A stretch of 64,000 bases of DNA, from the NCBI GenBank assembly GCA_027482185.1, contig JAIXWF010000013.1:806001-870000 (forward strand). Reading direction: 5' to 3'. This DNA comes from Opitutaceae bacterium. Its GTDB lineage: Bacteria > Verrucomicrobiota > Verrucomicrobiia > Opitutales > Opitutaceae. Below the pieces are notes generated by a model that was not told where the DNA came from, made no database searches, and worked only from the letters and a program-made list of their open reading frames with translations. A program made the translations under genes and the position numbers. Shown one piece after another: positions 20,770-29,253 of the stretch. How positions within the stretch are numbered: position 1 is the first letter of the stretch; each line of letters starts with the position of its first letter.

Positions 20770-21450
20770 ATGAAGGCTTCCGATTTCTTCACCTTACCCG
20801 CCTCGTTGTCCGTGTTTGCGCCGCATTTCCGGTCGGACGCCGCGCCGTGGGACTGGATCAAGGCTATCGCCGGCGCTTTGGCCGCGCTGGATTTGCCCGT
20901 GCCGGCGCGTCCGCTCCCGCCGGGCGTTGATGTCCAGGGCAAGGTCTGGATCGATCCGACGGCGAAGCTGCCTGCGTACGCGACCTTGATCGGGCCCGCC
21001 TGGATCGGTGCGGGCTGCGACGTGCGGCCCGGTGCCTTCGTGCGCGGCAACGTCATCGCCGGCGCCGGCTGCGTGCTCGGCAACGCCTGCGAATTCAAGA
21101 ACGCGCTCCTCATGGACGGCGTGCAGGTGCCGCATTTCAGCTACGTCGGCGATTCCGTCCTCGGCAACCGCGCGCACCTCGGCGCGGGCGTCATCCTTTC
21201 CAATTTGCGCCTCGACCAGCAGCCCGTCGTCGTGCGCGCCGAAGGCCGCGTCCATGAAACCGGCCTGCGCAAGTTCGGTGCGATTCTCGGCGACGAGGCC
21301 GAGGTCGGTTGCAACGCCGTCCTCAATCCGGGCTCCGTGCTCGGCCGCCGCGCGCTGGTGATGCCGACGGTGGCGTTTTCCGGTTTTCTGCCCGCGGCCA
21401 CGATCGCGCACTCCCGCCCGCCGTTGAAACACATCCCGCGGCGCGACTGA
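20770..21450 (+). CDS. Left-handed beta-helix acyl/acetyltransferase-like protein
   Basis: A 226-residue cytoplasmic protein. From about residue 55 it consists of hexapeptide repeats of the left-handed beta-helix type (VWIDPTAKLPAYATLIGPAWIGAGCDVRPGAFVRGNVIAGAG and onward), as in GlmU, LpxA and LpxD. The first 50 residues lack the nucleotidyltransferase core of GlmU. It resembles the stand-alone hexapeptide proteins often annotated as UDP-N-acetylglucosamine diphosphorylase-like. The start at 20770 gives a natural N-terminus (MKASDFFTLP); the frame is open far upstream, but that part overlaps the preceding gene and is low in meaning. It may form an operon with trpS, 97 bases downstream. The substrate is not predictable from the sequence. 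Confidence 0.8.
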   Translation: MKASDFFTLPASLSVFAPHFRSDAAPWDWIKAIAGALAALDLPVPARPLPPGVDVQGKVWIDPTAKLPAYATLIGPAWIGAGCDVRPGAFVRGNVIAGAGCVLGNACEFKNALLMDGVQVPHFSYVGDSVLGNRAHLGAGVILSNLRLDQQPVVVRAEGRVHETGLRKFGAILGDEAEVGCNAVLNPGSVLGRRALVMPTVAFSGFLPAATIAHSRPPLKHIPRRD

Positions 21451-21547
21451 GAAAACGCTTGCCGGACTCCCGCTTCCGCGCGTCCTCTGGCCCTTTGCGC
21501 GCCCGCGCGCCCTCCGTTTTCCCACGTCCACCGATTCCTTCCGCGCC

Positions 21548-22513
21548 ATGCGCACCCTCACTGGTATCCAACCTTCCGGCACGCTCCATATCGGCAATTA
21601 CTTCGGCGCGATGCGGCCGGCCATCGAGGCCCAGGCCCGCGGCGAATGCTTCTACTTCATCGCGGACTACCACTCGATGACGTCGCTGTTCGATCCCGCC
21701 GAGCGCCGCCGCAACACCCTCGGCGTCGCCCTCGACTGGCTCGCCTGCGGCCTCGATCCGAAACACAGCGTGTTCTGGCGCCAGAGCGACGTGCCCGAGG
21801 TCGTGGAACTCATGTGGCTGCTCGGCACGCTCACGCCGATGGGCCTCCTCGAGCGCGCGCACAGCTACAAGGACAAGACCGCCAAGGGCATCTCGCCCAA
21901 CTTCGGCCTCTTCGCCTATCCCGTGCTCATGGCCGCGGATATCCTGCTTTATGATACGCAGCGCGTGCCCGTCGGCCGCGACCAGAAGCAGCACCTCGAG
22001 ATGACGCGCGACATCGCGATCAAGTTCAACCAGACCTACGGCGAGACCTTCGTCGTGCCCGAGTCCGAGATCCGCGACGACATCGCCGTCATCCCCGGCC
22101 TCGACGGCCAGAAGATGAGCAAGAGCTACGGCAACACGATCGACATCTTCGGCGAGGAGAAGGCGGTGCGGAAAAAGATCATGGGCATCGTCATGGACTC
22201 GCGCACGCCCGCGGAGCCCAAGCCCGACGCCGACCGCAATCTCGCGATCCAATTGCTCAAGCTCTTCGCGCCGGCCGACGTCGCCGCCGATTTCGAAAAC
22301 CGCCTCCGCGCCGGCGGCCTCGGCTACGGCGACCTCAAGAAAGCGCTGTTCGAGCACTATTGGAACCATTTCGCCGCGGCCCGCGCCCGGCGCGCCGAGC
22401 TCGCCGCCAACCTCGACCACGTCGAAGCCGTGCTCAAGGACGGCGCCCGGCGGGCCCGCGCGGTGGCGCACGACGTCATCGGCCGCGCCCGCCGCGCCAG
22501 CGGCATCGCCTGA
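21548..22513 (+). CDS. trpS: Tryptophan--tRNA ligase
   Basis: A 321-residue class I aminoacyl-tRNA synthetase that charges tRNA-Trp. The protein opens with MRTLTGIQPSGTLHIGNYFG, with the HIGN signature at residues 14-17, and KMSKS is at 189-193. GRDQKQHLEMTRDIA and the tryptophan-pocket region are also present. The length matches the family. No T-box or other leader element is visible in the 97 bases upstream, and the leader is C/T-rich without a Shine-Dalgarno. The gene converges on plsC across a 106-base gap that holds one copy of a 34-nt repeat (22577-22610). Confidence 0.97.
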   Translation: MRTLTGIQPSGTLHIGNYFGAMRPAIEAQARGECFYFIADYHSMTSLFDPAERRRNTLGVALDWLACGLDPKHSVFWRQSDVPEVVELMWLLGTLTPMGLLERAHSYKDKTAKGISPNFGLFAYPVLMAADILLYDTQRVPVGRDQKQHLEMTRDIAIKFNQTYGETFVVPESEIRDDIAVIPGLDGQKMSKSYGNTIDIFGEEKAVRKKIMGIVMDSRTPAEPKPDADRNLAIQLLKLFAPADVAADFENRLRAGGLGYGDLKKALFEHYWNHFAAARARRAELAANLDHVEAVLKDGARRARAVAHDVIGRARRASGIA

Positions 22514-22576
22514 GATTGCGTCATCGGATCCCTGCCGCAATTCGTCCGACTCCAGCGTGCTCCGGTGGGTGCGGAT

Positions 22577-22610
22577 CTCTCAACTCTCAGCACTCAACTC
22601 CCAACTCCAC
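22577..22610 (+). repeat. 34-nt dispersed repeat, copy 1
   Basis: A C/T-rich element beginning CTCTCAAC and containing CTCAGC and CTCCCAACT. It matches the arm at 37002-37035 at the same length, with differences mainly in a 6-nt central block. It lies between the convergent trpS and plsC genes. Confidence 0.6.
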
Positions 22611-22619
22611 CGGGCGGCT

Positions 22620-23279
22620 TCAGATCACGGTCTCGCGCGGCGGCTGCAATTCGGCGATCGCGCGCATGATCCGCTCGCTGGCGACCTGCGCGCGTTCTTT
22701 GCCGGCGGCCGGATCGTCGTAGGCCGCGGGCGGGATCGGTGCGCCGAAGACAATCGTGACCGGGGTGCCGAGACGCAGGCTGCGGCCTTTGCCGAAGGCC
22801 TCGAACGAACCGAAAATCCGCACCGGCACCACCGGGACCCGCGTCTTGATCGCGATGAAACCGACGCCGGGTTTCGCGGCCTGCAGATTGCCGTCCGGCG
22901 TGCGCGTGCCTTCGGGAAACAGAATCAGCCCGCGCTCATCCTTCAGGGCGCGGAGCACGCGCTTGATGGCGCTGACATCCTGGCCGCCGTCGCGGTCGAC
23001 CGGGATGGTGCCCACGGTGTCGAGCCACCACGACGAGAAGCCGCCTTTCCAAAGGGTCTTGCGGGCGAAGTACGCGATCTGCCGCGAAATCTGGCAGCCG
23101 ATCATCGGCGGATCGATGAAGCTCGCGTGATTCGCCGCGAGCAGGAAACCGCCGTTGCGGGGCAGGTGGTCGAGCCCGACGACCGCGCCGCGGAAAAACA
23201 TGTCGAACATCACGCGCAGCAGGTAGTGGCAGACGCCGTACACCGGCTGCATCTCGGTCTGGGGAAAGGCCTGGCTCAT
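22620..23279 (-). CDS. plsC: 1-acyl-sn-glycerol-3-phosphate acyltransferase
   Basis: A 219-residue membrane-associated acyltransferase that makes phosphatidic acid in phospholipid synthesis. The family motifs are complete: HASFIDPP (the HX4D catalytic block), GTIPVDRDGG, LILFPEGTRTPDG (glycerophosphate binding) and VPVVPVRIFGS. The hydrophobic N-terminus (YLLRVMFDMFF) probably contacts the membrane. The start at 23279 is set by an ATGA overlap with the cmk stop. It is the last gene of the aroA-cmk-plsC operon. A cmk-plsC adjacency is also known in Firmicutes. Confidence 0.93.
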   Translation of the reverse strand: MSQAFPQTEMQPVYGVCHYLLRVMFDMFFRGAVVGLDHLPRNGGFLLAANHASFIDPPMIGCQISRQIAYFARKTLWKGGFSSWWLDTVGTIPVDRDGGQDVSAIKRVLRALKDERGLILFPEGTRTPDGNLQAAKPGVGFIAIKTRVPVVPVRIFGSFEAFGKGRSLRLGTPVTIVFGAPIPPAAYDDPAAGKERAQVASERIMRAIAELQPPRETVI

Positions 23280-23950
23280 GCGTTGCCCAGGCGGGCGGCG
23301 ATCGGGGCGGCGATGAGTTCCACGACTTCGGCGAGGGTGAGGTGCGTCGAGTCGATCGACACGGCGCCGGCCGGGCAGGCGAGGGGAGCGGTCTTGCGCG
23401 AGGAATCGAGCCGGTCGCGTTCGCGGATCGAATCCTGGCCGCCTTCGCTGGCGCGGCGGCGGGCGCGTTCCTCGGGATCCGCGTGCAGGAAGAAACGGAA
23501 ATCCGCGTTCGGGAAAATCACGGAGCCGATGTCGCGGCCTTCCATCACGACGCCGCGGAAACCGCGGGCCCGCGCCACGTCGGCCTGCCCGCGCTGGTAG
23601 GCGAGAAGGGCGCTGCGCACCTCGGGAATGGCGGCGAAGTGGGAGACGTTGTCGTTGACCTGCTTGGTCCGGATTTCGGCGTCGGGCACGACGCGGCCGG
23701 CGATTTCCATCTGTGCCGAGCGCCCGGCGACGCGCGTGCCGAGCGCGAGCCGCTGCACCGCGGCCTGGACGGCGGGCAGATCCGCGGCGGCCACGCCGAC
23801 GCGCAGCAGCTCCGCGGTGATCGCCCGGTAGAACGAGCCCGTATCGACGTGCAGCAGGTTGAAACGCTCGCTCAGGGTGCGCGACGACGAGGACTTGCCC
23901 GAGGCGGCGCCGCCGTCGATGGCGACGATGATGAAGGCGGCGTCCGTCAT
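23276..23950 (-). CDS. cmk: Cytidylate kinase
   Basis: A 224-residue kinase that phosphorylates CMP and dCMP. The P-loop is IDGGAASGKSSSS near the N-terminus, followed by HVDTGSFYRAIT, the NMP-binding part with IRTKQVNDNVSHFAAIPEVR, and VMEGRDIGSVIFPNADFRFFL, all diagnostic for Cmk. The length fits the family. Both ends overlap the neighbouring genes (aroA stop, plsC start) by 4 bp, which implies translational coupling. The gene for ribosomal protein S1, a frequent neighbour of cmk, does not follow here. Confidence 0.96.
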   Translation of the reverse strand: MTDAAFIIVAIDGGAASGKSSSSRTLSERFNLLHVDTGSFYRAITAELLRVGVAAADLPAVQAAVQRLALGTRVAGRSAQMEIAGRVVPDAEIRTKQVNDNVSHFAAIPEVRSALLAYQRGQADVARARGFRGVVMEGRDIGSVIFPNADFRFFLHADPEERARRRASEGGQDSIRERDRLDSSRKTAPLACPAGAVSIDSTHLTLAEVVELIAAPIAARLGNA

Positions 23951-25269
23951 GCGGCCGAGGATTTTTGCCGCACCTGCTCCAGCAACTCAAAAAAGTGCGG
24001 AAACGTTTTGGCGCAGCAGGCCGGGTTGCGGATCGAGAGCCACGGGCGGCCGTCGCCTTGCAGGTCGTGGCAGCCGAGAATGCCGAAACTCATCGCGAAC
24101 CGGTGGTCACCGTAGGTCTCGATCGTCTCGCCCGCCCGCAGCGGTCGCGGGGTGATCGTGAGGGCGTCCTCGGTCTCCACGACCTCCTGCCCGAGCCGGC
24201 GGAGCTCCTTGGCCATGCCGGCGACGCGGTCGGTTTCCTGTTTCCGCGTATGGGCGATGCCGGAGATGTGCGTCGGGCCGGCGAGCAGCGGCGCGATCGC
24301 CGCCAGCGTGAGAAACGTATCCGAGAAACCGCTGAAGTCGCGCGTCACGCCGCGCCGGGGCGCGCCGGATTTGTAATGGTAGCCCGCGGCGTCGCCGCCG
24401 AGCCCCGCCGCGCGGAGCACGTCGAGAAACTCGGCGTCGCCCTGCAGTTCGGTCCGGAGGTGGGGCAACGCGAGCGTTCCGCCCGTGACGAGGGGCAGGG
24501 CGAGGAAGTAGCTGGCGGCGGTGGCGTCTGGCTCCACTGGATACGACGCCCCGGCGGCGCGATAAGGCACGCCGGCCGCCACCGTGAAGGCGTCCGCGCC
24601 CTCGGTCGTGGTTTCGGGTTGGCCGAAGCGCTCCATCAGCCGCGTCGTCATCTTCACGAAGGGCCAGCGCACCGGCCCGATCAACCGCACGCGCACCGGC
24701 GCCGCCGCGAGCGGCGCCACCATGAGGAGGGCGGACAGGAGTTGGCTGCTCTCGTGGGCGTCGATCGCCACCTCGCCGCCGCGCAGGCCGCGGGCGTGGA
24801 TCTCCAGCGGAAAAAAGCCCTCTTCGCCCGGGCACCGGATGTCGGCGCCCAACGTGCGCAGCGCCTCGATCAGGGGCCGCATCGGCCGTTTCCGCATCTG
24901 CGGCACACCGTCGATCCGGTACGTGCCGGCCGGCGCCGCGGCGCACATTGCGGTGAGAAAACGGGCCGCCGTCCCGGCCAAGCCGACAAACAGCTCGGCC
25001 GCCGGCGCGCGGAACGCGTTTGCCTGCCCGGAAACCGTCACGCGGTGCGCGTCCGGCTCCGCCGCCACCGTGAAGCCCAGCTGCCGCAGCGCTTCCGCCA
25101 TCAGATGCGTGTCCTCGCTGAAGAGCGCGCCCGTCAGGGTCAGCGGCCGGTCGCACAGCGCGGCCAGCAGCAGCGCGCGGTTGGTCAGGCTCTTGGAGCC
25201 CGGCACGTCCACGGTGCCGCGGACCGGGGTCGTGAAGGGCGGGATCGGCAGAATGTCGGGCAAGGACAT
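23947..25269 (-). CDS. aroA: 3-phosphoshikimate 1-carboxyvinyltransferase (EPSP synthase)
   Basis: A 440-residue shikimate-pathway enzyme that joins PEP to shikimate 3-phosphate. It has PGSKSLTNRALLLAAL, GLAGTAARFLTAM, KRPMRPLIEALRTLGADI, SSQLLSALLM, DATAASYFLAL, ETDRVAGMAKELRRLG and ETYGDHRFAMSFGILG. In the HTRKQETDR block the residue before the catalytic Glu is Gln, where E. coli has Lys; the position is variable in the family. The start at 25269 (MSLPDILPIPPF) is chosen because upstream codons in the frame give a Gly/Ala/Pro-rich, unlikely extension. It is the first gene of aroA-cmk-plsC and is divergent from the topoisomerase gene, with 142 bases between them. Confidence 0.95.
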   Translation of the reverse strand: MSLPDILPIPPFTTPVRGTVDVPGSKSLTNRALLLAALCDRPLTLTGALFSEDTHLMAEALRQLGFTVAAEPDAHRVTVSGQANAFRAPAAELFVGLAGTAARFLTAMCAAAPAGTYRIDGVPQMRKRPMRPLIEALRTLGADIRCPGEEGFFPLEIHARGLRGGEVAIDAHESSQLLSALLMVAPLAAAPVRVRLIGPVRWPFVKMTTRLMERFGQPETTTEGADAFTVAAGVPYRAAGASYPVEPDATAASYFLALPLVTGGTLALPHLRTELQGDAEFLDVLRAAGLGGDAAGYHYKSGAPRRGVTRDFSGFSDTFLTLAAIAPLLAGPTHISGIAHTRKQETDRVAGMAKELRRLGQEVVETEDALTITPRPLRAGETIETYGDHRFAMSFGILGCHDLQGDGRPWLSIRNPACCAKTFPHFFELLEQVRQKSSAA

Positions 25270-25411
25270 GAAACGGCCAGCGTCGCCGACCGGCCCGGCC
25301 ACGCCAAGGAGTTTCTCGCGGCCGGGCGGCGGGGCGGCGCAACGCGTCCCTTGACGCGCTCGGTCCGCGCGTGGCAGCGTCGCGTTTTTCCGAAAACCTC
25401 CCGCTGCGCGC

Positions 25412-27595
25412 ATGGCCAAGAAGCAACGCCCGAAACCGACCGAACAGACCGAACTGCCCTTGGGCGGCGACCTCCCCGCCGCGAAGGCTCCGTCCGCCCC
25501 GGCCGCTCCGGCCGTGCCGCCTGCCGCCGAACCGGCCGATCCGGTGCTGCCGGCCGAGCCCGCGGCCCCGGCGCCCACGGACGCGCTGCCGCCCGCCCCG
25601 CCGCCGCGCCGCGGCGGCGACAACGTGCAGTCCGAGGACTCGCCCCTCGCGGTCAGCTACCGGAATTGGTTTCTTGAATACGCCAGCTACGTCATCCTCG
25701 ACCGCGCCGTCCCGCACCTCGACGACGGGTTGAAGCCGGTGCAGCGCCGGATTCTGCACACGCTGTGGGACATGGACGACGGCCGTTTCCACAAGGTGGC
25801 CAACATCGTCGGCCGCACCATGTCGCTCCATCCGCACGGCGACGCCTCCATCGGCGCGGCGCTCGTCGGCATCGGCCAGCGCGCCTTCCTGATCGAGCCG
25901 CAGGGCAATTTCGGCAACACGCTCACCGGCGACGAGGCGGCGGCGCCCCGCTACATCGAGGCGCGGCTGACGCCGTTCGCGCGCGACGTGCTCTTCAACC
26001 CGAAGACGACGACGTGGCAGCTCAGCTACGACGGCCGCCAGCGCGAGCCCGTCACGCTGCCGGCGAAGTTTCCCGTCGTTCTGCTCGACGGCGCCGAAGG
26101 CATCGCCGTCGGCCTCGCGACCAAGATCCTGCCGCACAATTTCAACGACCTTTGCCGCGCGGCGATCAACCACCTGCAGGGAAAAAATTTCCGGATCTAT
26201 CCCGATTTCCCGACCGGCGGCATCGCCGATTTCTCGGAATACAACGACGGCGAGCGCGGCGGCAAAGTGAAGATCCGCGCCCGCATCGAAACGCGTTCCA
26301 AGTACCTGCTCGCGATCACGGAATTGCCGTACGGCGTGACGACGGAGTCGCTGATCGAGTCGATCCTTTCCGCCAACGCCAAGGGCAAGATCAAGGTCCG
26401 CCACGTCGACGACAACACCGCCGACCAGGTCGAGATCCTCGTGCATCTGCCCCAGGGCGCCGACGCCGAGCAGGTCACGCAGCAGCTCTACGTTTTCACG
26501 TCCTGCCAGCTGAACATTTCCCCCGCGGCCTGCGTGATCGTGAACGATCCCGCCACCGGCCAGGACAAACCGGAATTCCTCGGCGTCCGCGAAATCCTCA
26601 AGCGCTCCGTCGACAAGACCAAGGCGCTGCTGAAGCAGGAACTCGAGATCAAGCTCGGCGAACTGGAGCAGCAGTGGCACTGGGATTCGCTCGAGCGTAT
26701 TTTCATCGAGGAACGCATCTACCGCCGGATCGAGAAATCGAAGACCTGGGACAGCGTGCTGGCGGAAATCCGCGAGGGCCTGAAACCCTTCGTGAAGAAC
26801 CTGCGCCGCGAGGTCACCGACGACGACATCACGCGGCTCACCGAAATCCGCATCAAGCGCATCTCCGCCTACAACCGCTTCCAGGCCGACGAGGCGCTGA
26901 AGAAGATCGAGGAAGGCATCAAGGAAACGAAAGCCAATCTGAAGAACCTCACGGCCTACGCCGTCGCCTGGTTCGAGATGCTGCAGGACAAATACGGCAA
27001 GGGCCACAAACGCCGCACGCAGTACGACGAAATCCAGCAGATCAACGCCGCGGAAGTCGTTTCCTCCAACCAGCGCCTGTATGTGAACCGCGAGGACGGC
27101 TTCATCGGCCTCAATTGGCGGCAGCACGAATTCGTGCAGGAGTGCTCCGTGCTCGACAGCGCGCTCTGCGTGATGCGCGACGGCTCGCTCAAGGTTTCCA
27201 AGGTGGCCGACAAGGTCTTCATGGGCCGCGACATCATCCATTGCGCGGTCTGGCCGGCCGACGGCGACCCGAACTTCTACACCTTGATCTACCAGGACAA
27301 GGAGACGGGCAAGGCCTTCGCCAAACGCTTCCAGATCGGCGGCCTCTCGCGCGACAAACTCTATCCGTTGGTGAAGAGCGAAGGCTCCCGCGTCGTGTAT
27401 TTCGAGGTCAGCAAGACCGAGAAGGAGATGCCGAAGAAGCTGACGATCTTCATCGACGGCCGCAGCGGCGCGCGGGTGCGGGAATTCGAGTTCGACCTGA
27501 CCACCGTGCCGGTGAGCAACCGCAACGCCAAGGGCATCACCGTGAGCAAGTGGCCGGTGAAAGACGCGAAGCGCGCCGACCTCGCCTTGGGGTGA
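25412..27595 (+). CDS. parC: Type IIA topoisomerase subunit A (topoisomerase IV ParC / GyrA-like)
   Basis: A 727-residue breakage-reunion subunit. After a Pro/Ala-rich extension of about 75 residues comes the winged-helix core: YASYVILDRAVPHLDDGLKPVQRRIL, MSLHPHGDASI and AAPRYIEARLTPFARD with the active-site Tyr that forms the DNA-phosphotyrosine bond. A long coiled-coil-like region (about 390-540) and a C-terminal domain follow. The GyrA-box QRRGGKG is not visible, so ParC-like is preferred to GyrA, but no partner B subunit is adjacent and the assignment is tentative. A TTGACG box at 25351 could belong to its promoter. The stop codon lies in a 14-nt perfect palindrome (27590-27603). Confidence 0.87.
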   Translation: MAKKQRPKPTEQTELPLGGDLPAAKAPSAPAAPAVPPAAEPADPVLPAEPAAPAPTDALPPAPPPRRGGDNVQSEDSPLAVSYRNWFLEYASYVILDRAVPHLDDGLKPVQRRILHTLWDMDDGRFHKVANIVGRTMSLHPHGDASIGAALVGIGQRAFLIEPQGNFGNTLTGDEAAAPRYIEARLTPFARDVLFNPKTTTWQLSYDGRQREPVTLPAKFPVVLLDGAEGIAVGLATKILPHNFNDLCRAAINHLQGKNFRIYPDFPTGGIADFSEYNDGERGGKVKIRARIETRSKYLLAITELPYGVTTESLIESILSANAKGKIKVRHVDDNTADQVEILVHLPQGADAEQVTQQLYVFTSCQLNISPAACVIVNDPATGQDKPEFLGVREILKRSVDKTKALLKQELEIKLGELEQQWHWDSLERIFIEERIYRRIEKSKTWDSVLAEIREGLKPFVKNLRREVTDDDITRLTEIRIKRISAYNRFQADEALKKIEEGIKETKANLKNLTAYAVAWFEMLQDKYGKGHKRRTQYDEIQQINAAEVVSSNQRLYVNREDGFIGLNWRQHEFVQECSVLDSALCVMRDGSLKVSKVADKVFMGRDIIHCAVWPADGDPNFYTLIYQDKETGKAFAKRFQIGGLSRDKLYPLVKSEGSRVVYFEVSKTEKEMPKKLTIFIDGRSGARVREFEFDLTTVPVSNRNAKGITVSKWPVKDAKRADLALG

Positions 27596-27603
27596 CGTCA
27601 CCC
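27590..27603. repeat. 14-nt perfect palindrome at the end of parC
   Basis: GGGTGACGTCACCC, which overlaps the TGA stop codon. It has no T-run and could be a protein-binding site or chance. Confidence 0.4.
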
Positions 27604-27626
27604 GCTGCGCGGCCGCGAAACGACGC

Positions 27627-27656
27627 TTGACGCTGGGCGCGAAACCCGAACCTTAG
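27627..27656 (+). promoter_or_regulatory. Candidate promoter for tRNA-Glu
   Basis: TTGACG at 27627-27632, with an AT-richer segment (ACCTTA) near 27650-27655, about 15 bases before the tRNA 5' end. The -35 box is good and the -10 box is weak. Confidence 0.35.
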
Positions 27657-27670
27657 GCCGTTCAGGTTTC

Positions 27671-27745
27671 GCCCTCATCGTCTATCGGTTAGGACAGGAG
27701 ATTCTCAATCTTCAAAGCGGGGTTCGATTCCCCGTGGGGGCACCA
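27671..27745 (+). tRNA. tRNA-Glu (anticodon CTC)
   Basis: The 75-nt cloverleaf folds fully. The acceptor stem is GCCCTCA with TGGGGGC, the D-arm follows, the anticodon stem GGAGA/TCTTC encloses loop TTCTCAA with anticodon CTC, and the T-arm is CGGGG-TTCGATT-CCCCG. The 3' ACCA is encoded. It decodes GAG and stands alone between parC and the nusA operon. Confidence 0.95.
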
Positions 27746-27882
27746 ACTTTCGGCCGGGTCGGCGGAGGTTTTCCGCCCCGCTGATCCCGGGTCCGAAGCT
27801 TGCGCAAGCGCAGCGCGTGCAGGATTTTCGACTTCGCACGCGTGTTCCTGCGGCGGCGCAGCCGTGCCGGAGCCCGGGGGGC

Positions 27883-27912
27883 TTGACAAAATTTTCCGCG
27901 GCCGGCTACTTC
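27883..27912 (+). promoter_or_regulatory. Promoter of the nusA operon
   Basis: Perfect TTGACA at 27883-27888, followed after 18 bases by TACTTC (27907-27912). This is the best -35 match seen upstream of any operon in the window. Transcription would begin near 27919 and give a leader of about 70 nt that contains the hairpin at 27939-27970. Confidence 0.6.
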
Positions 27913-27938
27913 TTCCGACTCACTTCAACTCACTTTTC

Positions 27939-27970
27939 AAAAAGTGGGCCCCGCGGCCCGCTTTTTTTTT
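27939..27970 (+). terminator. Intrinsic terminator / attenuator in the nusA leader
   Basis: AAAAAGTGGGCC, loop CCGC, then GGCCCGCTTTTT forms a 12-bp stem with one G-T pair, and nine T residues follow (27962-27970). It lies downstream of the nusA promoter and ends only 17 bases before the nusA ATG, so read-through is needed for expression of the whole operon. It could instead be leftover 3' termination for upstream transcription, but the position favours attenuation. Confidence 0.7.
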
Positions 27971-27987
27971 CCCCATCATCCACCCAT

Positions 27988-29220
27988 ATGAGCAGCGAAA
28001 TTCTATCCGTCCTGGAATACATGGAGAAGGAGAAGGGCATTCCGCGTGCCGACATGATCGCCACGATCGCGAACGCGCTCAAGACCGCCGCCCAGAAGGG
28101 CGTCAATTCCGGGCAGGAGCTGAAGATCGATATCAATCCCAAGAACGGGCAGCTGCATGCCTGGGCGGTGCTCAAAGTCGTTGATTCCGTCAGCAATCCG
28201 AAAACCGAGATCCACGTCGAAAAAGCCCAGGTGGTGAAGCCCGGCGCCGCGGTGGGCGAGATGCTGGAACGGGAAATCGATCCCTCGACCCTCGGCCGCA
28301 TCGCGGCCCAGACCGCCCGCCAAGCCGTGATGCAACGGCTGCGCCAGTTCGAAAAAGACCGCATTTACGACGACTTCAAGGACCAGGTCGGCAACATCGT
28401 CACCGGCACCGTCCGCCGCCGCGAGCGCAACGACCTCTTTGTCGATCTCGGCAAGGCCGAGGCGATCATGCCCGGCAAGGAACAGGTCCCCGGCGAGGAA
28501 TACCAACCGGGCGAGCGTATCCGTTGCCTGCTGATGGAGATCGAGAGCACGCCCCGCGGCCCCGAGATCATCCTCAGCCGCGCGAGTCCCAAGTTTGTCC
28601 GCCGCCTCTTCGAGCTCGAAGTCACGGAAGTGGCCGACGGCACCGTCAAGATCGAGGCCTTTGCCCGCGAACCCGGCTACCGCACCAAGATCGCCGTCAC
28701 CAGCACCGACCCGAAGGTGGATCCGGTCGGCGCCTGCGTCGGCGCCCGCGGCGCCCGCGTCAAGACGATCGTCCGCGAACTCGGCGGCGAAAAGATCGAC
28801 ATCATCAAGTACTACGCGGACCCCCGTGAGATGATCATCGAGGCGCTGAAGCCCGCGCTCCCGCGCGAGATCGTCCTCGACGAACGCAACCACCGCATTC
28901 TGCTCAAGGTCGCGACTGATGATCTCGCTGTCGCGATCGGCCGCAAGGGGCAGAACGCCCGGCTCACGTCCCGGCTCATCGGCTGGCGCCTCGACATCGA
29001 GGAATTCAAGGCCGTCGGCGCCGACCCCGAGGGCGACGCCAAGCGCAAGCTCGTGGCCTCCCTCGGCATTCCCGAGGCCCAGGCGCTGCGTCTGGTCAAG
29101 GCCGGCTTCGTCTCGCTCGAGCTGTTCGACGGCGTGGAGGCGGGCGACCTTGAAGGCGCCGGCTTCGCCCCCGAAGAAGCGGCTGACATCATCGCCCGCG
29201 TCGCCGCGCGCACCCAGTAA
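27988..29220 (+). CDS. nusA: Transcription termination/antitermination factor NusA
   Basis: A 410-residue RNA-polymerase-binding factor that modulates pausing, termination and antitermination. The order is an N-terminal RNAP-binding domain ([18 protein letters not shown]), an S1 domain (about 130-200, [21 protein letters not shown]), and two KH domains ([43 protein letters not shown]). A short C-terminal helix-hairpin segment (about 355-410) ends in [14 protein letters not shown]. Only one such C-terminal repeat is present, against two acidic repeats in E. coli. The start at 27988 is the first ATG after the leader terminator; no Shine-Dalgarno is present. It heads the operon, and rimP, often the preceding gene, is absent here. 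Confidence 0.97.
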   Translation: MSSEILSVLEYMEKEKGIPRADMIATIANALKTAAQKGVNSGQELKIDINPKNGQLHAWAVLKVVDSVSNPKTEIHVEKAQVVKPGAAVGEMLEREIDPSTLGRIAAQTARQAVMQRLRQFEKDRIYDDFKDQVGNIVTGTVRRRERNDLFVDLGKAEAIMPGKEQVPGEEYQPGERIRCLLMEIESTPRGPEIILSRASPKFVRRLFELEVTEVADGTVKIEAFAREPGYRTKIAVTSTDPKVDPVGACVGARGARVKTIVRELGGEKIDIIKYYADPREMIIEALKPALPREIVLDERNHRILLKVATDDLAVAIGRKGQNARLTSRLIGWRLDIEEFKAVGADPEGDAKRKLVASLGIPEAQALRLVKAGFVSLELFDGVEAGDLEGAGFAPEEAADIIARVAARTQ

Positions 29221-29253
29221 ACCTTTCCGTATCCGTATCCCGAACACCGCTGC

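Noticed and set aside
21451-21547. T-box leader before trpS
   Set aside because: The 97 bases lack a T-box motif, specifier loop and terminator/antiterminator pair.
25351-25380. Promoter of the topoisomerase gene from TTGACG at 25351
   Set aside because: The -35 box is fair, but nothing like a -10 is found at 16-18 bases, so it is mentioned only within the gene entry.
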